Source: a virus
Strand: one strand, 5' to 3'
IMG/VR virus record: IMGVR_UViG_3300037010_001852
Location: 1 to 24,967 of that record
DNA length: 24,967 nucleotides
Shown: piece by piece, positions 7,684-14,677 of the stretch
Numbering within the stretch: the stretch's first letter is position 1
Layout of the letters: the number at the start of each line of letters is the position of its first letter
Position numbers and translations under genes: made by a program
Notes under the pieces: model-generated
The model's database searches: none
Seen by the model: the letters and a program-made list of their open reading frames with translations, nothing else
Told to the model about the DNA's origin: nothing

Positions 7684-8049
7684 ATGCCACAAATACTTAA
7701 AGAAATTGCAGATGATGCCCTTATAAACATTAAGGTAAATAAAAGTTATTATAATATGGTAAAAAATTTAGGATTTACATTATTTAAATTAATGTCTGAA
7801 GAAGATTCTGAAATTTTTAATAAAGCAATGACTGATAAAGAAAATTTTAAAATGCCAGATTATAATGAATTATCTGAACCTCAACAAAATTTTTATACAG
7901 TTATGTTATTATTAGCAGAAATTGAAAAAGAAGCTATTAAAAATAATTTAATTAAAACTACTGAAGTATTAATGCCTGAAGATGAAGGATTTAACCCTGA
8001 AACTATTCAAAAAGACTTTGATATTCCAGATCCTACTACTCAAGATTAA
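7684..8049 (+). CDS. hypothetical protein, 121 aa
   Basis: The start at 7684 (MPQILKEIADDALINIKVNK) is chosen because the promoter-like box ends at 7668; an upstream in-frame extension to 7612 would translate promoter DNA and overlap the divergent gene. The protein is helical and acidic at the C-terminus (PEDEGFNPETIQKDFDIP). It is not recognised. Its end overlaps the convergent minus gene by 14 nt. Confidence 0.75.
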   Translation: MPQILKEIADDALINIKVNKSYYNMVKNLGFTLFKLMSEEDSEIFNKAMTDKENFKMPDYNELSEPQQNFYTVMLLLAEIEKEAIKNNLIKTTEVLMPEDEGFNPETIQKDFDIPDPTTQD

Positions 8050-8410
8050 TATTATATATTCTTCCAATTTCTATACAAGCTTGTATAGTTAACATTATTT
8101 CATCTTTAGAACAATCTGCAAAAGATTTACATATTGTTTCTTCTCCTGTACTATAACATAATCCTGATTGTTCTTTTACTAAAGTTTTCATTTCTTCAAA
8201 TGTATAACCAGATTCTTTAGCTAATTCTCTTATACATGCATATACTTTTGCAAGTTGTGCAACACTTTTATTACTTGTTGCTAAACCTATAAATATTTCT
8301 ATTTCCTGACCTTCAGGAAGTTTATCTAAAAATAATTTATAATTTAATTTTGATTTATCATCTAGATAAACTAACTTTCCACTTTCTTTTATTAATTTTG
8401 ATGTAAACAT
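8036..8410 (-). CDS. hypothetical protein, possibly NinB-like, 124 aa
   Basis: The protein has an N-terminal strand region with LPEGQEIEIFIG and then helices SVAQLAKVYACIRELAKESGY and KSFADCSKDEIMLTIQACIEIGR. The order (short beta start, residues resembling an rSxxQN helix, late conserved helix) is reminiscent of NinB/recombination-mediator-like phage proteins, but the match is weak. It is a lone minus gene between two plus-strand units and overlaps the convergent gene by 14 nt. Confidence 0.65.
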   Translation of the reverse strand: MFTSKLIKESGKLVYLDDKSKLNYKLFLDKLPEGQEIEIFIGLATSNKSVAQLAKVYACIRELAKESGYTFEEMKTLVKEQSGLCYSTGEETICKSFADCSKDEIMLTIQACIEIGRIYNINLE

Positions 8411-8441
8411 AGTTGTTTTTTTTATTAAATATAGTGATTAT

Positions 8442-9470
8442 ATGTCAATTGTAAAGCAGCCAAGTGCTAAAAAAAGTAACACTAATATAATATTAGATTA
8501 CTTAGAAAAATTTCCTAATGCTCCTTCCAGAACTATTGCTAAAAAAATTTATAATGAAAATTCTGCATTTTTTACAGATGTTGAAAATGTATATTTTAGA
8601 GTTAGATATTATAGAGGACAAAGTGGAAGTACAAATAGAGATAAATTAAAAAATACTAAATTTCAAAAAGAACTTAAAGTTAAAGTTATGATACAAAAAT
8701 TACAATTACCTGAATCACATACAAAAGTAAGAAGTTCATTTACATTTCCAACTGGTTGCAAAAAACTAGGAGTATTTGGAGATGTTCATATACCTTATCA
8801 TGATAACACTGCTTTAGAAGTAATGTTTAAAAAGTTTGAAGAAGAACAAGTAGACTCTATATTTATTAATGGAGACTTATTAGACTTTTACCAATTGTCT
8901 TTTCATGAAAAAGATCCAAGAGAAGTTCATTTTAAGGGTGAGATAGAAGCAGGAAAAGAATTTCTTGCATATATCAGAAGTAGATTCCCGGATATTCCTA
9001 TCTACTACATTACAGGTAACCATGAAAATAGATTTGAAAGATACTTAAGAATAAAAGCATCTGAACTATTAGATATAGATGAATGTAGACTAGATGTAAT
9101 ACTACATGTTGCAGAATACAAAATAGAATACTTACCTTTTAGAAGTAAAGTTGTATTTGGTGACTATACTATTGAGCACGGTGATAAAATACCAGGTGCT
9201 GGTGGTGTAGTACCTGCAAGAACACTTCTAATGAGACTTAAGTCTAATTCCATAGTAAATCACTTCCATAAGTCTAGTGAAAGCTCACAAAGAATATATG
9301 GTGTAGGAGAACCTACAAACATTAGAGCCTATAGTTTAGGTTGTATGTGTGACTTAGCTCCGGAATATATGGAAATCAATGAATGGAACCATGGTTTCTG
9401 TATAATGAGTAAGATTAAAGATAAAGTATCAGTATCTAATTATAAAATAGAAGGTAATACACTAATTTAA
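8442..9470 (+). CDS. calcineurin-like metallophosphoesterase with N-terminal HTH-like domain
   Basis: All core motifs of the family are visible: GDVH (113-116), GDLLD (144-148), GNHE (192-195), HGD (246-248) and HFH (about 274-276). The catalytic two-metal site therefore looks intact. The first 60 residues (NIILDYLEKFPNAPSRTIAKKIY) look like a winged-helix segment, as in other phage phosphoesterases of about 340 aa. Substrate unknown; nucleic acid or nucleotide phosphodiesters are typical for the superfamily. It overlaps the next gene by 1 nt (TAATG), so the two form a small plus-strand operon. Confidence 0.88.
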   Translation: MSIVKQPSAKKSNTNIILDYLEKFPNAPSRTIAKKIYNENSAFFTDVENVYFRVRYYRGQSGSTNRDKLKNTKFQKELKVKVMIQKLQLPESHTKVRSSFTFPTGCKKLGVFGDVHIPYHDNTALEVMFKKFEEEQVDSIFINGDLLDFYQLSFHEKDPREVHFKGEIEAGKEFLAYIRSRFPDIPIYYITGNHENRFERYLRIKASELLDIDECRLDVILHVAEYKIEYLPFRSKVVFGDYTIEHGDKIPGAGGVVPARTLLMRLKSNSIVNHFHKSSESSQRIYGVGEPTNIRAYSLGCMCDLAPEYMEINEWNHGFCIMSKIKDKVSVSNYKIEGNTLI

Positions 9471-9784
9471 TGTTTTTACCAATAACTCTCAAAGATAAAG
9501 AAGGTTCTTATATTGAGCACTTAAATGTGACTCACATAACTAGAACTGCATTTATTAATGTTATGAACCCAGATGCGGGAACTAAAATATATTTAAGAAC
9601 CGGAGAAGTATTATCTACTATGGTTCCTATGGATATATTACAACAAGAAATTGATGAGTGTTGGAAATCAGCTTCTGCAATGATCATATTTAACATCATT
9701 GCAGAAAAAACAAGAGTTCTCTCTGCAAGTGAAGAACCTGATATTATTGATGATTATATTGAGAAATCCTCTTCAACTCAATAA
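9470..9784 (+). CDS. hypothetical protein coupled to phosphoesterase, 104 aa
   Basis: The N-terminal half (HLNVTHITRTAFINVMNPDAGTKIYLRTGEVL) resembles the small beta fold of FlbD-like proteins, in which a beta strand is followed by a hairpin with a T-x-I-x-L-x-x-G motif. The C-terminus is helical and acidic. Its ATG overlaps the phosphoesterase stop. Its 3' end overlaps the convergent minus gene by 41 nt. Function unknown. Confidence 0.7.
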   Translation: MFLPITLKDKEGSYIEHLNVTHITRTAFINVMNPDAGTKIYLRTGEVLSTMVPMDILQQEIDECWKSASAMIIFNIIAEKTRVLSASEEPDIIDDYIEKSSSTQ

Positions 9785-9995
9785 TACTTTCTTTTGTAGG
9801 AAACAAGGCTGCTGGCCAATCCCAATTCTTAACTTTCCAGTTATCATCTTTAGTTTCATCACTGTCTGTAGAAACTAAATGTAATCCAGGCATTATTAAT
9901 AATTCATAATAATAATATTCTTTTTCATTATTACTTTCTTTAGTAGTAACTACTATTTTATTAAAGTTTAATTCTTTTAAATCATTTTCTGTCAT
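9744..9995 (-). CDS. hypothetical protein, 83 aa
   Basis: Not recognised. It is acidic and rich in aromatic residues (KEYYYYELLIMPGLHLV, NWDWPAALFPTKESI). The start is 2 nt from the stop of the upstream zinc-ribbon gene, consistent with an operon. The 41 nt 3' overlap with a convergent gene is long for a phage. Confidence 0.65.
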   Translation of the reverse strand: MTENDLKELNFNKIVVTTKESNNEKEYYYYELLIMPGLHLVSTDSDETKDDNWKVKNWDWPAALFPTKESIIELKRISQYNHQ

Positions 9996-9996
9996 G

Positions 9997-10140
9997 TTAT
10001 TTACTATTTAATTTTTTAGACTTTACTTTGGTTGGTTTATCATACTTATCTAAACATGTATTACATACCCATACTCCAATTTCCTTCATGTCACTAATAT
10101 TCTTAATAATGTGACAATTATAACAAGGTTTTTCTGTCAT
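9997..10140 (-). CDS. small zinc-ribbon protein, 47 aa
   Basis: The frame begins MTEKPCYNCHIIKNI and has a second pair in WVCNTCLDKY, giving CxxC...CxxC spaced by about 20 residues, a zinc-ribbon arrangement. The basic tail (KPTKVKSKKLNSK) would suit nucleic-acid or protein binding. It sits 2 nt before the next start on each side. Too short for confident family placement. Confidence 0.6.
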   Translation of the reverse strand: MTEKPCYNCHIIKNISDMKEIGVWVCNTCLDKYDKPTKVKSKKLNSK

Positions 10141-10142
10141 TT

Positions 10143-10568
10143 TTAATTTTTTAATGCATTTTGAAACAATGTTGTATTTAATATTTTAGAAGCATAATCT
10201 GGAACAAGATCCATATAAACTTTACTTCCTTGACTAAATGCTCCATGTTCTTTAATTCTTTTGCTTCTTAAAGATTCTAAAGATAGATATCCAAGATAAA
10301 AATTATCTTTATCTTCTGACTTAATCATTTCATTAAGATTTTTAATATCATCATTTTCCATATAACCCATTTCTTTAAGTAAATGCATTTCTGCCATAAA
10401 TATAAATGGTCTATATGTTCCAGCTTTTACACCTTTATGATACATGTACCATAAATAATTTAATATATTTCCTTCTGAAGTCATATTATAATGTTCTTCT
10501 ATAATACTATGTAAAAACTTTTTAAATTTCTTAGTAAGTACAATATCATTTGTTGCTGTTTTTTCCAT
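10143..10568 (-). CDS. hypothetical protein, 141 aa
   Basis: Not recognised. It is mostly helical (NILNYLWYMYHKGVKAGTY, FMAEMHLLKEMGYM) with no membrane segment. The stop of the upstream 79-aa gene touches its start (CCATTTAG on the plus strand), a degenerate form of the junction repeated at 759-1548. It is part of the 9.7-11.2 kb minus operon. Confidence 0.75.
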   Translation of the reverse strand: MEKTATNDIVLTKKFKKFLHSIIEEHYNMTSEGNILNYLWYMYHKGVKAGTYRPFIFMAEMHLLKEMGYMENDDIKNLNEMIKSEDKDNFYLGYLSLESLRSKRIKEHGAFSQGSKVYMDLVPDYASKILNTTLFQNALKN

Positions 10569-10808
10569 TTAGTCTTCTAAGTTTAAATTATGTTCATCTA
10601 ATATATCTCTTATAGCTTCTCTTACTTTATCAGCCATATCTTGTTCAGCTGCTGTTGCTTCTCTTTTTTCAAAAACAGCATACTTTGTTGTACTTCTAAG
10701 TAGTTGGTCTAATTCCCACATAGCATTTTTCCATTTATAGCCATCTAATGCTACTCTTACATCACTTTGTTCTTCAATAGAGTCAAACTCCAGTATTATT
10801 TTTCCCAT
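10569..10808 (-). CDS. conserved small phage protein, 79 aa
   Basis: The pattern MGKIILEFDSIEEQSDVRVALDG...KWKNAMWELDQLLRSTTKYA...HNLNLED is one I recognise as a common conserved hypothetical in phages of Bacteroidota and other hosts; no function is established. It ends in NLED, resembling the KIED ends at the left of the window. It overlaps the upstream DUF7695-like gene by 26 nt. Confidence 0.75.
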   Translation of the reverse strand: MGKIILEFDSIEEQSDVRVALDGYKWKNAMWELDQLLRSTTKYAVFEKREATAAEQDMADKVREAIRDILDEHNLNLED

Positions 10809-11175
10809 CTTTTCTATATTCTATTTCTTTATTCATTAATTCTAGGTGCCAATCATCACCACCATAGTCAAGCACTGCTTTTAGATAGTCATCATCCATA
10901 TCAGCTATAGCTATCCAAGTTAGTGGTGTTTCACCATACTTACCTCTACTACCTCTTACTGCATGTTTTCTAACAATCTCAAAGTCATCATCTGCATAAA
11001 CATAATGAGTTTCAATCTTATCCATGTCCATTGCACCATATCTTCCATACTCATTGCCACCATCTACCATAGCATCATTTGGGCAACCACATGTTACATA
11101 GTCATGTACATGTCTACTTACTAATACCTCATTACACTCAAGGCATTTTACTGAATTATATACTATCTGTCTCAT
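10783..11175 (-). CDS. DUF7695-like protein with N-terminal zinc-binding motif
   Basis: The first 60 residues carry CLEC (12-15) and a CGC pair (about 29-31), then DGGNEYGRY. The layout NSVKCxxCxxVxxSxxVHDYVxC...VDGGxEYxRR is the signature of DUF7695, a phage family of unknown function. The remaining 70 residues form an acidic extension (IADMDDDYLKAVLDYGGDDW). The gene is preceded by a 93 bp gap containing tandem repeats and interleaved inverted repeats. Confidence 0.7.
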   Translation of the reverse strand: MRQIVYNSVKCLECNEVLVSRHVHDYVTCGCPNDAMVDGGNEYGRYGAMDMDKIETHYVYADDDFEIVRKHAVRGSRGKYGETPLTWIAIADMDDDYLKAVLDYGGDDWHLELMNKEIEYRKDGKNNTGV

Positions 11176-11177
11176 TT

Positions 11178-11212
11178 TTATAAGTTTTACTTGTTAATTA
11201 TAAGTTTTACTT
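11178..11212. repeat. tandem 15 bp repeat, 20 bp period
   Basis: TTATAAGTTTTACTT occurs at 11178-11192 and exactly again at 11198-11212, separated by 5 bp. It lies in the leader of the DUF7695-like gene, just before the start codon. Confidence 0.85.
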
Positions 11213-11265
11213 TGTCCCATATATTAGCTAAATTTGGGACAAATAGTTGTTAATAGCTAATATAT
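11211..11265 (-). promoter_or_regulatory. interleaved inverted repeats in leader
   Basis: TTTGTCCCA (11211-11219) pairs with TGGGACAAA (11235-11243), and ATATATTAGCTA (11219-11230) pairs with TAGCTAATATAT (11254-11265). The arms interleave, so in RNA they could form a pseudoknot-like fold or two competing hairpins. The element sits between two minus genes and upstream of the DUF7695-like start, so a leader regulatory role is plausible but unproven. Confidence 0.6.
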
Positions 11266-11268
11266 TAG

Positions 11269-11646
11269 TTACATTCCATTTTTTATCATGTTTAATACTT
11301 CTAATTTTTCCTCATCTGTTAGTTTAACAGGTAGCTCATACTCTTTTGTATTGTCCAACCTACACTGCTCTACCTCTTCCCATAATGACTGAATATCATA
11401 ACAAATAGGTTTTCCGTCATTAGTAGTTGCTTGGTCAATTGTTCCAAGAGGGTCTCTCTCCCATAGATACCAACTAATCCAATCTGCTCCATCCTTACCA
11501 TAGTACACTTCTAATAAAATGTTTATCACTGAGGTATAATTATCTGAGAAATTAATAGTGTCTATATCTAATACATACAATGCATGTTCCTTGTCTGATT
11601 GCTTCCTAAGTCTATTTAGAATTTCTGTAAATACTTCTAGTTTCAT
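11269..11646 (-). CDS. conserved phage protein, 125 aa
   Basis: The segment VINILLEVYYGKDGADWISWYLWE followed by D-G-K-P-I-C-YDIQSLWEEVEQ is a pattern I recognise from conserved hypothetical phage proteins. No enzymatic motif is visible. The start overlaps the TGA of the upstream 59-aa gene (ATGA). Confidence 0.75.
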   Translation of the reverse strand: MKLEVFTEILNRLRKQSDKEHALYVLDIDTINFSDNYTSVINILLEVYYGKDGADWISWYLWERDPLGTIDQATTNDGKPICYDIQSLWEEVEQCRLDNTKEYELPVKLTDEEKLEVLNMIKNGM

Positions 11647-11822
11647 AGTTTTTCTATTTCTTGTTTAACTTTCATCCAAATATGTGATTCTGAATTATAG
11701 CCTACTACTTTTATTATCTCATCAACTGCAATCAATGCACATTGTTTAGCTTCATAACTATCTAATAAAGGTACAGCACTAAACTTATCTACTAACTCTT
11801 TTGCTTTTAATTTTGGTATCAT
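11643..11822 (-). CDS. conserved small phage protein, 59 aa
   Basis: The protein has KAKELVDKFSAV, then AKQCALIAVDEIIK and a terminal W-x-KVKQEIEKL. This is a very common small protein in phages of Bacteroidota with no known function. It is first in its operon, and the roughly 280 bp upstream are non-coding. The stop overlaps the next start. Confidence 0.75.
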   Translation of the reverse strand: MIPKLKAKELVDKFSAVPLLDSYEAKQCALIAVDEIIKVVGYNSESHIWMKVKQEIEKL

Positions 11823-11868
11823 AGTTATTGTTTAAATTGTTATAGTTAATTGGAAATATTCCGAGTAT

Positions 11869-12022
11869 GTGTTATAAATTATACATAAATACATATAATT
11901 GTGCCTTATATAACACTTTAACTTGTAATTACATAATTATGTACAACAAAAAGTACATAATAACGTACAAATTTATACTGTGAGTATAAAAATCTGCATG
12001 AATTTTTCCAAATGTTCATGCA
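11869..12022. promoter_or_regulatory. cluster of inverted repeats (possible origin or control region)
   Basis: Four inverted repeats lie close together: GTGTTATA/TATAACAC (11869-11876 and 11909-11916); ATTATGTAC/GTACATAAT (11936-11944 and 11953-11961, loop 8 nt); TTTATACT/AGTATAAA (11972-11979 and 11983-11990, loop 3 nt); TGCATGAA/TTCATGCA (11995-12002 and 12015-12022). A minus-strand TAAATTTG box (TAnnTTTG) at 11968-11975 could be a -7 element for the operon that starts at 11822, but no matching -33 box is evident. No gene is visible in this stretch. Confidence 0.5.
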
Positions 12023-12062
12023 AATTGTAAAATATATTTAACAAAAATGATGGTTTTTGTAA

Positions 12063-12120
12063 ACTTTATTTAGCATTATACTATTTAATGATAGAATTTG
12101 CATACTTTATTTAGCATTAT
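12063..12120. repeat. 17 bp direct repeat, 41 bp period
   Basis: ACTTTATTTAGCATTAT occurs exactly at 12063-12079 and 12104-12120. The second copy contains the stop codon of the possible small gene at 12107-12232; the first copy is in non-coding DNA. They lie beside the hairpin cluster, and may be iterons or a recombination scar. Confidence 0.8.
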
Positions 12121-12232
12121 CCCTATAGTCTATTATAAAGCCAATGGCTACAATAATGTTCATGCCACAGGACATTAGTATCTCATGGATGTCAGCATAT
12201 ACATTTGTTGAAAGATGTACATGACCTACCAT
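12107..12232 (-). CDS. possible small membrane peptide, up to 41 aa
   Basis: A minus frame begins MVGHVHLSTNVYADIHEILM and continues with MNIIVAIGFIIDYRDNAK before TAA. The hydrophobic segment followed by DYRDNAK resembles the end of small phage membrane proteins. The ATG at 12232 is only 8 nt from a terminator stem, leaving no room for a promoter, so an internal ATG (12172 or 12160) may be the true start, or it may not be a gene. Confidence 0.3.
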   Translation of the reverse strand: MVGHVHLSTNVYADIHEILMSCGMNIIVAIGFIIDYRDNAK

Positions 12233-12239
12233 CCAAAAA

Positions 12240-12269
12240 GGTATGGACAAGTTTTGGCTTATCCATACC
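12240..12269 (-). terminator. rho-independent terminator of the 12.3-13.9 kb operon
   Basis: GGTATGGA(C)AAG and CTT(A)TCCATACC form a stem of 8 plus 3 bp with one mismatch and a 6 nt loop. On the minus strand it is followed by TTTTTGG. It lies 27 nt past the stop of the 182-aa membrane protein gene. Confidence 0.85.
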
Positions 12270-12296
12270 ATTAGATATTTTGTGAAATGTTTCAGT

Positions 12297-12845
12297 TTAA
12301 CTATTTAAATATTGTTTATTCTTCATTCTTGCATAAATACCAAGAGGTAAAATAAGAAAACCTATTAAAAGTGGTATTGTAACAATACCTAAAATTATAT
12401 AAATTGTAGGAAGATTCTTTTTTGCAAACCAAGGTTTATCATCTTCTTCTTTAGCTTTACTAATATTCTCTATAATAGCACTGTATTTTTTATTAAAATC
12501 AGTATCAGATAATATTATAACCTCAGATAAATACTTTACTAAATCTGTAAAATGATAACTTGCTCTTTGTACTTCTACATCTGTATCAAAAGAACCTATT
12601 TTTCTTCTTATTTCTATTGTAATTTCTGTTGAAGTATCTGATTTTTTTACTAAATTAAAATCAATAAATACACCTAAAGATAAGAACTCTAAACATTCTA
12701 ATATTACTTGATTAAATATTGGATTAACTTCTGTTAATTTATATTTGTTATCTGAAGCAATTTGAACTTTTGGTATACTTGTCATTACTTGTTCAATTGA
12801 AAAATCAATTGTAATTGTTTTTTTTGGATTTGGTATTGTAAACAT
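12297..12845 (-). CDS. C-terminally membrane-anchored protein, 182 aa
   Basis: Residues 1-115 look like a soluble alpha/beta domain (ITIDFSIEQVMTSIPK, FIDFNLVKKSDTSTEITIEIRR), reminiscent of a START-like or PH-like fold but not a firm match. A charged linker (KAKEEDDKPWFAKK) leads to one or two hydrophobic segments near residues 147-172 (TIYIILGIVTIPLLIGFLIL). The soluble domain is probably cytoplasmic. Function unknown. It is the last gene before a strong terminator. Confidence 0.75.
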   Translation of the reverse strand: MFTIPNPKKTITIDFSIEQVMTSIPKVQIASDNKYKLTEVNPIFNQVILECLEFLSLGVFIDFNLVKKSDTSTEITIEIRRKIGSFDTDVEVQRASYHFTDLVKYLSEVIILSDTDFNKKYSAIIENISKAKEEDDKPWFAKKNLPTIYIILGIVTIPLLIGFLILPLGIYARMKNKQYLNS

Positions 12846-12870
12846 ATTTTTTTATTTATTTAATTATTAA

Positions 12871-13176
12871 TTATTTATTTATTTCTTTATAATATAACAT
12901 TTCTTTAAGAAGTTTATTTTCTTCTAATAGTAAATTGCATCTTTCAGCATCTCTATACATAAAAATGCTTGTAAGTATACCCATAGTAAGTCCTATTACT
13001 ACACCTATAAATGCATAAGTATATTCTGAACTTTTCTTTACTGGTTTCTTTTTACCTGGAATAGATTTCCAACCATATTCTTTTTCTTGTCTATGTTCAT
13101 TAAGACTGCTCCCCTTTAATACTTCCTTCATTTTTTGATTTGTTATTTTGGGTTCTTTCATATTCTCTCCATTCAT
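12871..13176 (-). CDS. single-pass membrane protein, 101 aa
   Basis: A basic N-terminal half (KKKPVKKSSEY) precedes a membrane helix at about residues 54-74 (YAFIGVVIGLTMGILTSIFMY) and a short coiled-coil-like tail (RCNLLLEENKLLKEMLYYKE). The annotated start overlaps the upstream gene by 77 nt; a second ATG (M6, base 13161) would trim this slightly. Positive-inside suggests an N-in topology. Function unknown. Confidence 0.65.
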   Translation of the reverse strand: MNGENMKEPKITNQKMKEVLKGSSLNEHRQEKEYGWKSIPGKKKPVKKSSEYTYAFIGVVIGLTMGILTSIFMYRDAERCNLLLEENKLLKEMLYYKEINK

Positions 13177-13285
13177 AAATTTTTAAATCATTCATTCTCG
13201 CTAGGTCAGCTATAGTAGCTTCCTGTGGTATTTCTCCATTATTTGCTTGTAATAACTCATTATATAATTCTTTCATTCTTCCCAT
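13100..13285 (-). CDS. small hypothetical protein, 61 aa
   Basis: The protein begins MGRMKELYNELLQANNGEIP and contains ATIADLARMNDLKIYEWREYERT, resembling small phage proteins with a KIYEWxxYE motif. It overlaps the next gene by 77 nt in another frame and the HTH-like gene by 13 nt at its start. Both of the long-overlap frames look protein-like. M4 is an alternative start. Confidence 0.6.
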   Translation of the reverse strand: MGRMKELYNELLQANNGEIPQEATIADLARMNDLKIYEWREYERTQNNKSKNEGSIKGEQS

Positions 13286-13725
13286 AATTTTAATAAATTA
13301 GTTAATATATGTTTAGCACCAATATTAACTGACCCAAATGCTTTACGATCAGTATATCTTTTTAGCTGGTCCATTATAGTTGGAGAAACTCTAAAACTAA
13401 CTTTCTGTAAACCTGGGTTTAACTTAACTTTAACCAAATTATCTGGAAAGTCAAAGGGAAACTTCTCAATAAGTTCTTGAGTATTCCTCATAAACACAGG
13501 ATCTTGAGATTTATATAACCCTGCACCTGATCTTTTAGCATGATGTATACTAGATCTATTTGTAAGATTGGTGTAGTTAAAGATATCATATTCTATTACT
13601 TTAAACTTATAATATAATATAGCAATAAGATAATACCTTTTATCTGTTAAATGTCTTACTCTAGTCTTAGGACCAAGATATAATTCCCTGAGCTCATCAG
13701 TTACTTCTTGTTGTGTATATTCCAT
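13273..13725 (-). CDS. putative DNA-binding protein, 150 aa
   Basis: Residues 20-75 (KTRVRHLTDKRYYLIAILYYKFKV ... NYTNLTNRSSIHHAKRS) resemble a helix-turn-helix of the DnaA C-terminal type, where an Rxx-x-HH-like recognition helix contacts DNA. The C-terminal 45 residues (KVSFRVSPTIMDQLKRYTDR) look like a ribbon-helix-helix strand and helix. A transcription or replication regulator is plausible. The assignment is from pattern only. Confidence 0.55.
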   Translation of the reverse strand: MEYTQQEVTDELRELYLGPKTRVRHLTDKRYYLIAILYYKFKVIEYDIFNYTNLTNRSSIHHAKRSGAGLYKSQDPVFMRNTQELIEKFPFDFPDNLVKVKLNPGLQKVSFRVSPTIMDQLKRYTDRKAFGSVNIGAKHILTNLLKLWEE

Positions 13726-13730
13726 AAATT

Positions 13731-13907
13731 TTATATAAAAAAAGGAAAGAATATTCCTTTAATTTCTGATATTATTACTCCTAATGTTATAGTATTTAAA
13801 AAACCATGACTATTAGACCATATGTATAAAAAATAAAGAGTCATTATCTGACTCATTATTACATATATAACTGATATTAAACATATAATGTTTATAAATT
13901 TAGACAT
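13731..13907 (-). CDS. small membrane protein, 58 aa
   Basis: The frame begins MSKFINIICLISVIYVIMSQ and has two hydrophobic stretches (about residues 4-30 and 36-58), ending FFPFFI. Its last codons form part of a terminator-like hairpin. It lies directly between the DUF6428 gene and the HTH-like gene with short spacings. Function unknown. Confidence 0.5.
   Translation of the reverse strand: MSKFINIICLISVIYVIMSQIMTLYFLYIWSNSHGFLNTITLGVIISEIKGIFFPFFI
13741..13760 (-). terminator. terminator-like hairpin overlapping gene end
   Basis: AAAGGAA and TTCCTTT form a 7 bp stem with a 6 nt loop, followed on the minus strand by TTTTATATAA. It lies inside the last codons of the 58-aa membrane protein gene, the same arrangement as in the cassettes at 23-24 kb. 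Confidence 0.6.
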
Positions 13908-13925
13908 AAACTTTATTTATTTAGA

Positions 13926-14381
13926 TTAACAGCAGCTAGTCCCAGGTGTACAACAAGATTTTACTTTTTCCTTATTTATTTCTAAAATAGGAATACCACA
14001 TTTATCCATTGCAAGGCAAGCTGTATTTGTACTAATTAATTGAAAAATACCATTAGTAAATACAACTCCATACTTCTCAATAGTTTCTCCTTGATATTCC
14101 ATTTCAATTTCATAATCTCCAATTTCTAATTTTTTTTCAGAAAGTTCAATAATTAAATTGAGTTTACTTGGTTCTAATCTGTGCAAAAAATCTATACTTT
14201 GCCAAAGTTGCATAGAAATAACTTCTACATTTCTAACAGTTCCTCCACAGTCAATAAATTTTTTACTGGTTTGTCCCACTTCTGTAATATGAAAATGTTC
14301 TGGAATCTTGTTTCCATTTGGTTTTAAAAAGGTTACTTCTGTAACTATTTTTAAAGATTGTTTAAATTCTGATAATATCAT
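13926..14381 (-). CDS. DUF6428 family protein
   Basis: The 151-aa protein matches the family order that I recognise from Bacteroidota: PEHFHITEVGQTSKKFIDCGGTVRN, then LWQSIDFLHRLEPSKLNLIIELSEK, then DYEIEMEYQGETIEKYG, ACLAMDKCGIP and a Cys-rich tail CCTPGTSCC (143-151). In bacteria the family is often encoded next to ArsR-type regulators and arsenate-resistance genes, and the Cys pairs suggest thiol or metal binding. Here it stands among phage genes without arsenic genes. Probably acquired from a host; function not established. Confidence 0.8.
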   Translation of the reverse strand: MILSEFKQSLKIVTEVTFLKPNGNKIPEHFHITEVGQTSKKFIDCGGTVRNVEVISMQLWQSIDFLHRLEPSKLNLIIELSEKKLEIGDYEIEMEYQGETIEKYGVVFTNGIFQLISTNTACLAMDKCGIPILEINKEKVKSCCTPGTSCC

Positions 14382-14395
14382 TTTGATTTATTTAT

Positions 14396-14677
14396 TTAGA
14401 TTAACTCAAGACATGCTTCTTCAATAATTACTTCTTCCTTTTTTTCTTCTTTCATCATAGATAAAAGATCAATTGGTAAAAATCTTGTTGCATCATAAAG
14501 TTCATAAGGAAATGATCTGCTTGATAATTGTACTTCTTTAAGTAAGTACCCATAAGTATCTTTCTGTAATCCCATTCTAACAATCCTGGTTACAGTATAA
14601 GCATCACCTTCTTGTACCCATTCTTCAACAGGTACATTTTTTGGCTTTTTACTATTATCAATGCATATCACTTTCAT
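14396..14677 (-). CDS. conserved small phage protein, 93 aa
   Basis: The N-terminus MKVICIDNSKKPKNVPVEEWVQEGDAYTV is typical of a small SH3-like phage protein family with the order IDN...P...W-x-xxGxxYTV, then a strand GYLLKEVQL and PYELYDATRFLP. No function is known. It overlaps the ClpS-like gene by 20 nt and continues with an acidic tail. Confidence 0.7.
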   Translation of the reverse strand: MKVICIDNSKKPKNVPVEEWVQEGDAYTVTRIVRMGLQKDTYGYLLKEVQLSSRSFPYELYDATRFLPIDLLSMMKEEKKEEVIIEEACLELI

